NCBI GenBank assembly: GCA_963730685.1
Contig: CAVSSP010000001.1
Location: 1,803,181-1,867,180 of the forward strand
Direction of reading: 5' to 3'
Origin: Bog-756 sp963730685
GTDB taxonomy: Bacteria; Actinomycetota; Acidimicrobiia; Acidimicrobiales; RAAP-2
DNA length: 64,000 nucleotides
The position numbers and the translations under genes were made by a program. The notes beneath the pieces are model-generated. The model was not told the origin of the DNA. It made no database searches and worked only from the letters and a program-made list of their open reading frames with translations. Positions 46,224-54,271 of the stretch are shown here, piece by piece. The stretch's first letter is position 1; each line of letters opens with the position of its first letter.

Positions 46224-46805
46224 GTGGCCTCAGAGGCACTGTTGGTCATGGACGCGCAGGTGGGGATCGTCGAACGCGTCGCCGACCGCGCGGACGAACT
46301 GCTGGCGGTGTTGGGGGCCGGCGTCGCAGCAGCCAGGGATGCGGGCCTGCCGGTCGTCTTCGTCCGCGTGGCCTTCCGAGAGGGGACGCCCGAGGTGAGT
46401 GCGAGGAACCGGATCTTCTCCACCCTGGCCAACTCGACCGCCATGGGTGAGTCGGACCCGTCCACCCAGATCCATCCCGCCCTCGGCCCCCGGCCCGGGG
46501 ACGTCATCGTCACCAAGCGACGGGTCAGCGCCTTTGCCGGTAGCGATCTGGACGTCGTGTTGCGTGCCCTCGATGTCGACTCGCTGGTGCTGACCGGGAT
46601 CTCCACCAGTGGCGTGGTCCTGTCGACGCTCCGTCAGGCGGCCGACCTCGATTTCAAGCTCACCGTCCTGCGGGACGGCTGTGCCGACGGCGACCCCGAG
46701 GTGCACCGGGTCCTCATGGACAAGGTGTTCCCTCGCCAGGCCGACGTCACGTCATCGGCTCTCTGGTTCGAGCGACTCGGCTCCGGTGGGAGCCAACCTC
46801 GGTGA
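46224..46805 (+). CDS. Isochorismatase-fold protein lacking the catalytic cysteine
   Basis: This 193-residue protein opens ASEALLVMDAQVGIVERVAD with the active-site Asp at position 10. VIVTKRRVSAFAGSDLD provides the Lys. At the nucleophile position the sequence is GISTSGVVLSTLRQAADLDF, with Gly at about residue 130 where active enzymes have Cys. The protein therefore belongs to the SGVV subgroup, which may not be a cysteine hydrolase at all. The GTG at 46224 is set by GAGGAGG. Its stop is one base from the next ATG, so it leads an operon with the membrane protein and lipoprotein. Confidence 0.85.
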   Translation: MASEALLVMDAQVGIVERVADRADELLAVLGAGVAAARDAGLPVVFVRVAFREGTPEVSARNRIFSTLANSTAMGESDPSTQIHPALGPRPGDVIVTKRRVSAFAGSDLDVVLRALDVDSLVLTGISTSGVVLSTLRQAADLDFKLTVLRDGCADGDPEVHRVLMDKVFPRQADVTSSALWFERLGSGGSQPR

Positions 46806-46806
46806 G

Positions 46807-47985
46807 ATGACGGAGGCCCCCCCGGGCCCCGGAGTCGCACCGGTGAGCCCTCGGACGCGCCACCGCTCGCCGGTCTCCGCGTCATGGCGCCGATGGTGGC
46901 CGGTGATGAGGGTCGTGTTGAGCCTGGTCACGGTGGCACTGGCGGTCTGGGTGCTCTCGTCCCACACCGACGAGCTGTCCGGTCTCTCCGGTGTCTTCCG
47001 GACGCTCAACTGGTGGTGGCTGGGCGCCGGGATGGTGGCCGAGGTGCTCTCCTACGTCTGTTTCGCCGCCATGCAGTTCGGACTGTTGCGGGTGGGGGGC
47101 CTCCTTGCCCCCAAGGGGACCCTGGTGAAGACGACGTTCGCGTCGCAGGCCATCGCCAACTCACTTCCGGGAGGCAACGCCGTCTCGGCCGTCTACGGGT
47201 TCCGGTGGTACCGGCGGTTCGGTGCCGGCAACACCCTCGCCACCTGGGCGATGGCCGGGACGGTCATCTCGTCGATCGTCTCGCTGGCGTTGGTGGCCAC
47301 GCTGGGACTGGCACTCGCCACCGAGGAAGGGGCGTCGCTCGACCTCGTCCCGGCCATCGTCGGTGCCTTCGGCATCACCGTCGCCATCGGGGCCCTGTTC
47401 GTCTACGAGCGGCCGTTCTTCTGGCTCTTGGACAGGGTCCTCAGGGTGTCGCGGTCCGTCATCGGACGACCGACGGCGGCCACCGAGGCCAGCGTCCGTC
47501 AGAGCATGCGCTGGATCAACTCGGTGCACATCGATTGGAGGCAGCTCGTGACCACCGTGGCCTGGGGCACGGCGAACTGGCTGTTCGACTGCGCCTGCTT
47601 CGCCATGATGTTCCTGGCCATCGGCGCCGCCATCCCCTGGAAGGGGCTCCTCCTGGCCTACGGCGCCGGGCAGCTGGCGGCGGCCCTTCCCATCACACCC
47701 GGGGGACTGGGTGTGGTCGAGGGAAGCATCACCATCGCGCTGGTCGCGTTCGGGGGCGACAAGACGTCGACCGTCGACGCAGTCCTCATCTACCGGTTCG
47801 TCAGCTTCTGGCTCATTCTGGTGGTCGGATGGGCCGTGTGCGGGGAGTTGGCCCTCGAGGTGAGGAGAGGACGCTGGAGCCGGCGGGCGCTGGCCTCACC
47901 GATCGAGGTGGGTCCATCGGTCGAGCCGTCCCCGGACCCCCGGCTGCCAGCTGTCCTCGAGCCCCGATCGGCGGTCGAGCGGTGA
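46807..47985 (+). CDS. Lysylphosphatidylglycerol-synthase-type membrane protein (UPF0104)
   Basis: This 392-residue integral membrane protein has about eight helices, with family features SQAIANSLPGGNAVSAVYGF and LLAYGAGQLAAALPITPGGL followed by GVVEGSITIALVAFGG. These are the flippase-like half of LPG synthases without the C-terminal aminoacyl transferase, so it may move or modify lipids. It starts one base after the isochorismatase-like gene, and its stop overlaps the lipoprotein start as GTGA. Confidence 0.88.
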   Translation: MTEAPPGPGVAPVSPRTRHRSPVSASWRRWWPVMRVVLSLVTVALAVWVLSSHTDELSGLSGVFRTLNWWWLGAGMVAEVLSYVCFAAMQFGLLRVGGLLAPKGTLVKTTFASQAIANSLPGGNAVSAVYGFRWYRRFGAGNTLATWAMAGTVISSIVSLALVATLGLALATEEGASLDLVPAIVGAFGITVAIGALFVYERPFFWLLDRVLRVSRSVIGRPTAATEASVRQSMRWINSVHIDWRQLVTTVAWGTANWLFDCACFAMMFLAIGAAIPWKGLLLAYGAGQLAAALPITPGGLGVVEGSITIALVAFGGDKTSTVDAVLIYRFVSFWLILVVGWAVCGELALEVRRGRWSRRALASPIEVGPSVEPSPDPRLPAVLEPRSAVER

Positions 47986-48452
47986 GCCGCCACGAGGTGA
48001 GCACCCACGAGGGGACCAGCAGGCGCCCGGGGCCGACCGTCGGCCGGATGGTTGCTTCCTGCATCCTGGCGACGGTGTTGTTGGCCGGCTGCACGACCGT
48101 CCGCAGCAGCCTCGGCACCTCGGACAGCTCGTGCTACCTCGCCCTGCCCACCGCCAACCAGGCGGTGCATTCGGCCGGCAGGCTGGTGGGGGTCCATGTG
48201 TTCACCGGGGCCAGACTCCGCAAGGACGCGCCGCGGCTGTTCAACCGGCTCGCGGTCCCGATCGGCAGTCAGCAGCGGATCTGCGTCATCGAGTTCACCG
48301 GCTCGTTCAAGACGGCTTCGGTGGTCAAACCCCGCGGGGTCGACGCCGGTCATCTGGCCCTCGTCGTCGTGGAGGCGCCGAGCAACGAGTTGCTGGGGAC
48401 CGTCGTCCTCGACCGTCCGCCACTGCGCTTCAACCACACCCACATCGGCTGA
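47982..48452 (+). CDS. Putative lipoprotein
   Basis: This 156-residue protein has a signal peptide ending in a lipobox, CILATVLLAGCTTVRSS, with the Cys to be acylated. The mature part contains two further Cys (SSCYLALPTANQ and QRICVIEFTGS) that could form a disulfide. No known domain is recognised. The GTG start overlaps the upstream stop by four bases, so it is translationally coupled to the membrane protein. Confidence 0.75.
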   Translation: MSRHEVSTHEGTSRRPGPTVGRMVASCILATVLLAGCTTVRSSLGTSDSSCYLALPTANQAVHSAGRLVGVHVFTGARLRKDAPRLFNRLAVPIGSQQRICVIEFTGSFKTASVVKPRGVDAGHLALVVVEAPSNELLGTVVLDRPPLRFNHTHIG

Positions 48453-48532
48453 CCCACGACGCTTTTCCTGTCGAACGCGAATGTGAGCCGCCGGGCTTCT
48501 CCGGGGGCGCAGCCGGAACCCGGACAGAGCAA

Positions 48533-48568
48533 TGCCCCGTGACCTGCGGGAAAACAAGTCACGAGGCA
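48533..48568 (-). terminator. Hairpin after ssrA
   Basis: On the minus strand TGCCTCGTGAC pairs with GTCACGGGGCA across a 14-base loop, about 12 bp with one G-U pair and one added A-T pair. It starts four bases past the tmRNA 3' end. No U-run follows, as is common in high-GC actinobacteria. It may terminate or protect the transcript. Confidence 0.65.
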
Positions 48569-48571
48569 TCG

Positions 48572-48919
48572 TGGAGGTGGCGGGAATCGAACCCGCGTCC
48601 TCCGGCTTCTCAGTAGGTCTTCTCCGAGCGCAGCCGGTGTTGGATTGTCGGGACCGTCGCCGCTACCGGCGGCAGCGTCGCTCCGTATCCGACTGAAATG
48701 TCCCTGACGGCCCGTCGGCGCAGCCGGTCAGGTAAGCCCCACTAGATGGCGCCCGGTTCCGGCCCGTGGGACTGAGACCGGTCGGACGTCGCAGTTTCTA
48801 GGCTGCGAGCGCGAGCTGAGGCTCGGCGTTTGTTTTTTGTTCCGGCTCTTTAACGTGGCTCCGGAGACCACGGCTCGCTTCTCCTACATCGACGACCAGA
48901 GTCGAAGCCTGTCACCCCC
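48572..48919 (-). ncRNA. ssrA: Transfer-messenger RNA (tmRNA)
   Basis: The 5' end reads GGGGGTGACAGGCTTCGACT and the 3' end CGGGTTCGATTCCCGCCACC then TCCA, giving the alanine-tRNA-like acceptor and T arm; CCA is not encoded. The tag frame ends ...AEPQLALAA followed by TAG at 48798-48800 (the minus-strand TAG is read 48800 to 48798), with the LALAA tail recognised by ClpXP. The total is about 348 nt. smpB lies 130 bp upstream on the same strand. tmRNA rescues stalled ribosomes with SmpB. Confidence 0.95.
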
Positions 48920-48963
48920 TGGGGTAGCTCCACGGCGGGCGCAGCTGCCCGACCGAGTCACCC

Positions 48964-48969
48964 ATTGTA
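48964..48969 (-). promoter_or_regulatory. Likely -10 element of ssrA
   Basis: TACAAT on the minus strand lies about 45 bases before the mature tmRNA 5' end, in the gap after smpB. Transcription would start near 48957, and the short leader would be removed by RNase P. No convincing -35 is seen. Confidence 0.4.
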
Positions 48970-49050
48970 CCGGGTGACCGCCGTCGTCGATACGGCCCGG
49001 GACCGGTGACGTGATCGCCCGGTCGGCTCGGACCGGCCGGTGGACCCCGG

Positions 49051-49605
49051 TCACCGGTGGGAACCGCCCTTGGCAGCGGCGCGGGCCTCGCGGGCCGCCT
49101 CCCGGCTGGCATCCCTGGTGGCGATGGCGTGGCGCTTGTCGTACTGCCGCCGACCGCGGGCCAGGGCCAACTCCACCTTGGCCCGTCCGTCCTTGAAGTA
49201 GATGGACAGCGGCACCAGGGTGAGCGACTGCTGCTGTGCCCGGCCCATCCATTCGTCGATCTGACGCCGGTGCAGCAGGAGCTTGCGCCGTCGGTCGGGC
49301 TCGTGGGCCCCGAATCCCGTGGCCTGGGCATAGGGCGGCACATGGACGCCGAACAGCCACATCTCCCCGTCGATGATGCGGGCGTAGGAGTCCTGCAGCG
49401 CGATCCGTCCCGCCCGGAGGGATTTGACCTCCGACCCCTGGAGGACGATGCCGCACTCGGTCGTGTCGAGGATCTCGTAGTCGTGCCGGGCGCGCCGATT
49501 GGAGGCCACCACCCGGTTGGCCTCGGGTCGGGCCCCACCCGACCCCTTGGAGGCACCGGCGCGTCCCGACAGGGTCGATGTGGTCTTCTTCTTCGCTGCA
49601 GCCAT
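49051..49605 (-). CDS. smpB: SsrA-binding protein
   Basis: This 184-residue protein binds tmRNA and places it in the stalled ribosome. After a basic tail of about 35 residues, RRARHDYEILDTTECGIVLQ and GSEVKSLRAGRIALQDSYAR give the beta-barrel core. RRKLLLHRRQIDEWMGRAQQ and the basic C-terminus RQYDKRHAIATRDASREAAR, which enters the mRNA channel, are all typical. The extended N-terminus is longer than in E. coli. The ATG at 49605 is preferred to an open frame reaching 49707, which overlaps the divergent JAMM gene. Confidence 0.96.
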   Translation of the reverse strand: MAAAKKKTTSTLSGRAGASKGSGGARPEANRVVASNRRARHDYEILDTTECGIVLQGSEVKSLRAGRIALQDSYARIIDGEMWLFGVHVPPYAQATGFGAHEPDRRRKLLLHRRQIDEWMGRAQQQSLTLVPLSIYFKDGRAKVELALARGRRQYDKRHAIATRDASREAAREARAAAKGGSHR

Positions 49606-49662
49606 GGCCCTTCGACGGTAGTCGCCCGATCCCGTCCCGGCTTCTTCTATCGTGGATCCACC

Positions 49663-50070
49663 ATGCTCACCCTGCCCCGACTGGTGCACGACCAGATGGT
49701 CGCCCACTGCCTCACCGGCCTACCCGAGGAGGCGTGCGGGCTCCTCGGCGGTGACCTCGACACGGGTGACGCGGTGACCTGTTACCCGACCCGCAACCTG
49801 GCCGCCTCAGCCAAGCTGTACACGGTGGACCCCAAGGAACACCTGCGTGCCGACCGGGACGCCGAGGCGGCCGGGCACTCGATCATCGGCGTCTTCCACT
49901 CCCACACCCACACCGAGGCCTATCCGTCGCCCACCGACGTGGCCCAGGCCCCCGACCCGTCCTGGCACTACGTACTGGTGTCCCTCCGGGACATCGTGCC
50001 GGTGGTCCGCAGCTACCGGATCATTGCCGGGACCATCAGCGAGGAGCCCGTCGTCCTGCAGTCCCGGTAG
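49663..50070 (+). CDS. mec: JAMM/MPN zinc peptidase (Mec-like)
   Basis: This 135-residue JAB1/MPN metalloprotease has LPEEACGLLGG with the active Glu and VFHSHTHTEAYPSPTDVAQA fulfilling the HxH-x7-SxxD zinc motif. In M. tuberculosis the homologue Mec (Rv1334) releases cysteine from the sulfur-carrier CysO. Here the cysO and cysM homologues follow on the same strand, so the same pathway is expected. It is divergent from smpB. Confidence 0.88.
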   Translation: MLTLPRLVHDQMVAHCLTGLPEEACGLLGGDLDTGDAVTCYPTRNLAASAKLYTVDPKEHLRADRDAEAAGHSIIGVFHSHTHTEAYPSPTDVAQAPDPSWHYVLVSLRDIVPVVRSYRIIAGTISEEPVVLQSR

Positions 50071-50163
50071 AATCCGCACCGAGGCACTCAACTTTCAGCG
50101 TTTGATTCTCGCAGCCGGCGGTCGAGTGCGTGCCGGAAGAAGACCAGTAGCCAAGGAGCGCCC

Positions 50164-50469
50164 GTGCCCATCCTCGTCAACCTGCCAACCGTCCTGCGAG
50201 CCCAAGCCGGCGGCGCCAAGTCGGTCCACGCCGACGGTTCCACGGTCGGCGAGGTGCTCAGTCAGGTCATCTCCGACTATCCGGGCCTGGCCGGCCAGGT
50301 CATCGATGACACCGGCTCGCTGCACAAATTCGTCAACGTCTACGTGAACGACGACGACGTCCGCTACCTGTCCGCGTTGGACACCCCGGTCAAGGACTCC
50401 GACGAGATCTCCATCCTCCCGGCGGTGGCAGGTGGGGCGCTCGACCATCGGATGCCCGCCCGGCGATGA
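50164..50469 (+). CDS. cysO: ThiS/MoaD-like sulfur carrier (CysO-like) with C-terminal extension
   Basis: This 101-residue ubiquitin-fold sulfur carrier shows VNLPTVLRAQAGGAKSVHAD, KFVNVYVNDDDVRYL, and ILPAVAGG. In M. tuberculosis CysO the chain ends at AVAGG, where the terminal Gly carries the thiocarboxylate. Here ten more residues (ALDHRMPARR) follow, so a processing step would be needed to expose Gly-Gly. The GTG at 50164 follows AAGGAG. The stop overlaps the cysM start as ATGA. Confidence 0.88.
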   Translation: MPILVNLPTVLRAQAGGAKSVHADGSTVGEVLSQVISDYPGLAGQVIDDTGSLHKFVNVYVNDDDVRYLSALDTPVKDSDEISILPAVAGGALDHRMPARR

Positions 50470-51413
50470 CCGCCTACGGTTCCGCCCTGGAGCTGATCGG
50501 CAACACACCGCTGGTGGACATCAGCGAGTTGAGTCCCAATCCCGACGTCCGGATCCTGATCAAGCTGGAGGGGCAGAACCCGGGCGGCTCGGTCAAGGAC
50601 CGTATCGCACTGGCCATGATCGAGGAGGCGGAGAAGGACGGCGTCTTGAAGCCGGGCCAGACCCTCGTCGAGCCGTCCTCGGGTAACACCGGGATCGGCA
50701 TGGCCCTGATCTCGAGGGTGAAGGGCTACCACTTGAAGGTGGTGCTGGCCACGAACGTGTCGATCGAACGACGCCAGCTCCTCGAGGTCTGGGGTGCGGA
50801 GATCATCGAGTCCCCCGGTTCGGAGGGGTCCAACGGTGCGGTCCGCCGGGCCATGGCGCTGGCCGAGGAACATCCCGACTGGGTCTTCCTCTACCAGTAC
50901 GCCAACGCCGCCAACCCCAGGGCCCACTACGAGGGTACCGGCCCCGAGATCTGGCGGGACTGCCCCGAGGTCACCCACTTCGTCGCCGGGCTCGGCACCT
51001 CGGGGACCCTGTTGGGTGTGGGCCGCTACCTGAAGGAGCAGAACCCCGAGGTGAAGGTCCTGGCCGTGGAGCCCCCGGCCGGGGAGATCGTCGACGGGCT
51101 GCGCAATCTGGACGACGGCTACATCCCGCCGATCTTCATCGACAACGGCGGCGCACAGCTGCTCGACGGGAAGCGCATCATCCGGCCCCGCGAGTCCATC
51201 GAATGGACCCGGCGCCTCACCGACGTGGGCATCTTCGCCGGCATCTCGTCCGGCGCCGCCCTGGCCGGTGCCGTCAAGACGGCGGCTGCCATCGAGTCGG
51301 GGGCGATCGTGGTGGTGGCGGCAGACGGCGGGTGGAAGTACCTGTCCACCGGGGCGTGGACCGACGACCTCGACGTGGTGGAGGAGCGGGCCAAGCAGAT
51401 CACCTATTTCTAG
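50466..51413 (+). CDS. cysM: Cysteine synthase (CysM type)
   Basis: This 315-residue fold-type II PLP enzyme has the cofactor Lys in NPGGSVKDRIALAMIEEA (Lys44), the substrate loop EPSSGNTGIGMALISRVKG, and the phosphate cup GLGTSGTLLGVG. In the CysO pathway it transfers O-phosphoserine to CysO-thiocarboxylate. Position directly after cysO (4-base overlap) supports that donor rather than free sulfide. The last residues (VVEERAKQITYF) resemble the CysM C-terminal gate. Confidence 0.93.
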   Translation: MTAYGSALELIGNTPLVDISELSPNPDVRILIKLEGQNPGGSVKDRIALAMIEEAEKDGVLKPGQTLVEPSSGNTGIGMALISRVKGYHLKVVLATNVSIERRQLLEVWGAEIIESPGSEGSNGAVRRAMALAEEHPDWVFLYQYANAANPRAHYEGTGPEIWRDCPEVTHFVAGLGTSGTLLGVGRYLKEQNPEVKVLAVEPPAGEIVDGLRNLDDGYIPPIFIDNGGAQLLDGKRIIRPRESIEWTRRLTDVGIFAGISSGAALAGAVKTAAAIESGAIVVVAADGGWKYLSTGAWTDDLDVVEERAKQITYF

Positions 51414-51636
51414 ACCCGGAGGCGCTGCCCGGCCGGCGAGGATCGACCGGACGGTGGCCCGTCCGGGGCACCCGTCCCGAGTGACCTACCGATGGGAATG
51501 CAATTTGGAAGTGTGGCTGGGCGGGGATCCCTCCCGGCTGGATCCGGTTCCGGCTGGCGGCCACAGCGAGAACCCGGCATTGTGATCATGGACACCGGTA
51601 CCATTCAGGCGGCCGGACCCGTGCGGAAGAGGTGAT

Positions 51637-52068
51637 GTGGTGTTCAACACCGTGGTTGTCGGCGCCGATGACTCCTCGACGGCCCGTCAGGCGGTCGAGG
51701 CTGCGGCCCAGGTGGCAAGGATGTCGGGCGGGCGACTCCACATCGTCACCGCCTACGATGCGAAGTCGGTGGGCGTCGAAGACCTGCCGGATGAGTTCCG
51801 TCTGACCACGCTCCATCCCGCGGACGTGCTGCTGAACAACATGAGGGAGATCGCCCACCAGCAGGGGATCCACGCCGAGGTCCATCCGGCGGCAGGCGCT
51901 GCCGCCGAGGCCGTGATCCGAGTGGCCGAGCAGTGCGGTGCCGATCTGATCGTCATCGGCAACAAGGGAATGAAGGGTGTCCGTCGGGTCCTCGGGAGCA
52001 TCCCGAACTCGATCGTCCACGATGCGCCGTGTTCGGTGCTGGTCGTCGACACCGTGGGGAAACACTGA
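51637..52068 (+). CDS. Universal stress protein (UspA family)
   Basis: This 143-residue single-domain Usp opens with FNTVVVGADDSSTARQAVEA. The ATP-binding GNKGMKGVRRVLGSIPNSIV corresponds to the G2xG9xG(S/T) motif, so it is probably of the ATP-binding type. The start is one of two successive GTG codons at 51637/51640 behind AGAGGTGA. It interrupts the mycobacterial-like order between cysM and the metallo-beta-lactamase-fold gene. Confidence 0.9.
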   Translation: MVFNTVVVGADDSSTARQAVEAAAQVARMSGGRLHIVTAYDAKSVGVEDLPDEFRLTTLHPADVLLNNMREIAHQQGIHAEVHPAAGAAAEAVIRVAEQCGADLIVIGNKGMKGVRRVLGSIPNSIVHDAPCSVLVVDTVGKH

Positions 52069-52161
52069 GCCCGGCGCACTGACCCTGGCTGAGCCGATGG
52101 GCGACCGGCCCGGCGCCATCCCGCCACAGGACCCGGTCGCCCGTCGGCCTAGCATCCGACG

Positions 52162-52890
52162 GTGACCCCAACCATGGCGCTGACCGTCCTCGGGTGCGAC
52201 GGGAGCTGGCCGGGTCCCGGGGGTGCCGGAAGCAGTTACCTCGTCGAATCGGAGGGGACGCGCCTGCTCGTCGATGCCGGACCGGGGTCCTTCGCCAATC
52301 TCCAGCGGTGGTTCGACCCCGGGACGATCGATGCCGTGGTGATCTCCCATCACCACCCCGACCATTGGACCGACCTTCACGCCCTGGTGACCCAGGCGAG
52401 GTTCGCCCTCGGCCGGGAGGGGATCCCCGTCTACGCTCCGTCCGACCTGGCCCGCCGATCCGGCCTGGTGGATTCGAGGACGACCGCTTGGCACGATGTG
52501 ACGGATCGGAGCCGGGTGGTCGTCGGAGCCCTCACCATCGGATTCCGCCGGACCGACCACACCTTCGAGACACTGGCCGTACGCATCGACGGGGGAGGCC
52601 GGGCACTCGGCTACTCTGCCGATACCGGTCCGGGTTGGTCGCTGGCCGAGCTCGGAACCGGTCTCGACCTGCTGTTATGCGAAGCCACCTATACCGCCGA
52701 GGATGAAGGGACCGCCGGCCACCTGAGCGGCCGCCAGGCGGGTGAGCAGGCACGACGATCGGGGGCCAGACGACTGGTGTTGACCCACCGGTGGCCGACG
52801 GTCGAGGAGTCAGCGGTGGCGAGCGAGGCCGAAGCGGCCTTCGGTGCCCCCGTGGAACAAGCGGCAATCGGAAAGGAATTCATACTGTGA
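52162..52890 (+). CDS. Metallo-beta-lactamase-fold phosphodiesterase, Rv1339-like
   Basis: This 242-residue protein has SHHHPDHWTDLHALV at about residues 62-76, the dizinc HxHxDH motif, along with GYSADTGPGWSLAELGTGLD and CEATYTAEDEGTAGHLSGRQ. These are close to M. tuberculosis Rv1339, reported as an atypical cAMP phosphodiesterase and related to RNase Z. The GTG at 52162 or ATG at 52174 may be the start. The stop overlaps the rph start as GTGA. With a class III cyclase in the same window, a cAMP role is plausible but not shown. Confidence 0.85.
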   Translation: MTPTMALTVLGCDGSWPGPGGAGSSYLVESEGTRLLVDAGPGSFANLQRWFDPGTIDAVVISHHHPDHWTDLHALVTQARFALGREGIPVYAPSDLARRSGLVDSRTTAWHDVTDRSRVVVGALTIGFRRTDHTFETLAVRIDGGGRALGYSADTGPGWSLAELGTGLDLLLCEATYTAEDEGTAGHLSGRQAGEQARRSGARRLVLTHRWPTVEESAVASEAEAAFGAPVEQAAIGKEFIL

Positions 52891-53651
52891 GCGAAGGAAC
52901 CACCCCCCGCCTATCGACGGGAAGGGTCGACGGGCGGACCACCGACCAGCTGAGGCCGGCGAGCTTCGAACGGGACTTCACCGTGTTCGCTCCCGGGTCG
53001 GTCCTGGTCTCCATGGGCCGGACCCGGGTGCTGTGCACGGCATCCATCGAAGAGCGGGTCCCGCCGTGGATGCGGGGGAGCGGCAAGGGCTGGGTCACCG
53101 CCGAGTACTCACTGTTGCCGGGGTCCACCGGTGAGCGGGTGGCACGGGAGGCGGCCCGGGGCAAGCAGTCGGGGCGCACCCAGGAGATACAGCGTCTGAT
53201 CGGACGGTCCCTGCGGTCCGTCTGCGACATGGTCGCCCTGGGCGAGTTGCAGGTGACGGTGGACTGCGATGTGATCCAGGCGGACGGCGGGACGCGCACC
53301 GCGTCCATCTGCGGCGGCTACGTGGCCCTCCACGACGCCCTGACCCGGCTCGTCCAAAAGGGGACCCTGCGGGCCAATCCCCTGACCGAGGCGGTGGCGG
53401 CGGTGTCGGTCGGGGTGGTCGACGGGGTGTGCATGCTGGACCTTCCCTATGAGGAGGACAGCAGGGCCGAGGTCGATATGAACGTCGTGATGACGTCGTC
53501 CGGTCGGTTCATCGAGGTCCAGGGGACGGCCGAGGGAATGCCGTTCACCAAGGGCGAGTTGGACGAGATGCTCAGCCTGGCCGAGCACGGGATCGCCCAA
53601 CTGCTCGACCTCCAGTCCGAAACGCTGTCCGAACCACCCGCTCCCCGGTGA
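52887..53651 (+). CDS. rph: Ribonuclease PH
   Basis: This 254-residue phosphorolytic 3'-to-5' exoribonuclease trims tRNA 3' ends. The core signature SLLPGSTGERVAREAARGKQ followed by SGRTQEIQRLIGRSLRSVCD and DCDVIQADGGTRTASICGGY is intact. The GTG at 52887 overlaps the upstream stop and is preceded by AAAGGA. Its own stop overlaps the rdgB start as GTGA, so the three genes form one translationally linked unit. Confidence 0.96.
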   Translation: MSEGTTPRLSTGRVDGRTTDQLRPASFERDFTVFAPGSVLVSMGRTRVLCTASIEERVPPWMRGSGKGWVTAEYSLLPGSTGERVAREAARGKQSGRTQEIQRLIGRSLRSVCDMVALGELQVTVDCDVIQADGGTRTASICGGYVALHDALTRLVQKGTLRANPLTEAVAAVSVGVVDGVCMLDLPYEEDSRAEVDMNVVMTSSGRFIEVQGTAEGMPFTKGELDEMLSLAEHGIAQLLDLQSETLSEPPAPR

Positions 53652-54265
53652 CCTCGGCCACGACCAGGGTCGTCCTTGCCAGCGCCAACCCGGACAAGGC
53701 GGTGGAGATCGCCGCCATCCTGGCTGGAGTGGTGGGGATCGAGCTGGTGCCGCGGCCCACCGGGGTGCCCGATGTGGAGGAAACCGGCGTCACGCTGGTG
53801 GAGAACGCGCGCCTCAAGGCGCTGGCGCTGGTGGCGGCGACGGGCGAGGCATCGGTGGCCGACGACACCGGCCTCGAGGTCGAAGCGCTCGACGGGGCGC
53901 CCGGTGTCTACTCGGCCCGTTTCGCCGGCGAGCACGCCACCTACCGCGACAATGTGGCCAAGTTGTTGGACGAACTGGCGAAGGTGGGGGCGACGACGCC
54001 GGATCGGCGAAGGGCCACGTTCCGGACGGTGGCCCTGGCGGCGTTCCCCGACGGAGCGGAGTACTCGGCCGACGGGTCGGTTACCGGGGTCATCGTCGGT
54101 GCGCCCGTGGGCGACCGGGGCTTCGGCTACGACCCGGTGTTCGCTCCGGACGGGTTCGACGGTCGAACCTTTGCCCAGATGACTCCGGAGGAGAAGCACC
54201 GGGTCTCCCACCGCGGCCGCGCCTTTCGGGCCCTCGCGGGCCGGTTGGGTGAGCGGAGCGGCTGA
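53648..54265 (+). CDS. rdgB: dITP/XTP pyrophosphatase (RdgB/HAM1)
   Basis: This 205-residue house-cleaning nucleotide pyrophosphatase removes inosine and xanthosine triphosphates. VVLASANPDKAVEIAAILAG is the N-terminal motif, ASVADDTGLEVEALDGAPGV contains the catalytic Asp pair, and GDRGFGYDPVFAPDG and MTPEEKHRVSHRGRAFRAL complete the family pattern. The GTG start overlaps rph. It ends six bases from the convergent DUF4388 gene. Confidence 0.95.
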   Translation: MTSATTRVVLASANPDKAVEIAAILAGVVGIELVPRPTGVPDVEETGVTLVENARLKALALVAATGEASVADDTGLEVEALDGAPGVYSARFAGEHATYRDNVAKLLDELAKVGATTPDRRRATFRTVALAAFPDGAEYSADGSVTGVIVGAPVGDRGFGYDPVFAPDGFDGRTFAQMTPEEKHRVSHRGRAFRALAGRLGERSG

Positions 54266-54271
54266 GCGGAC

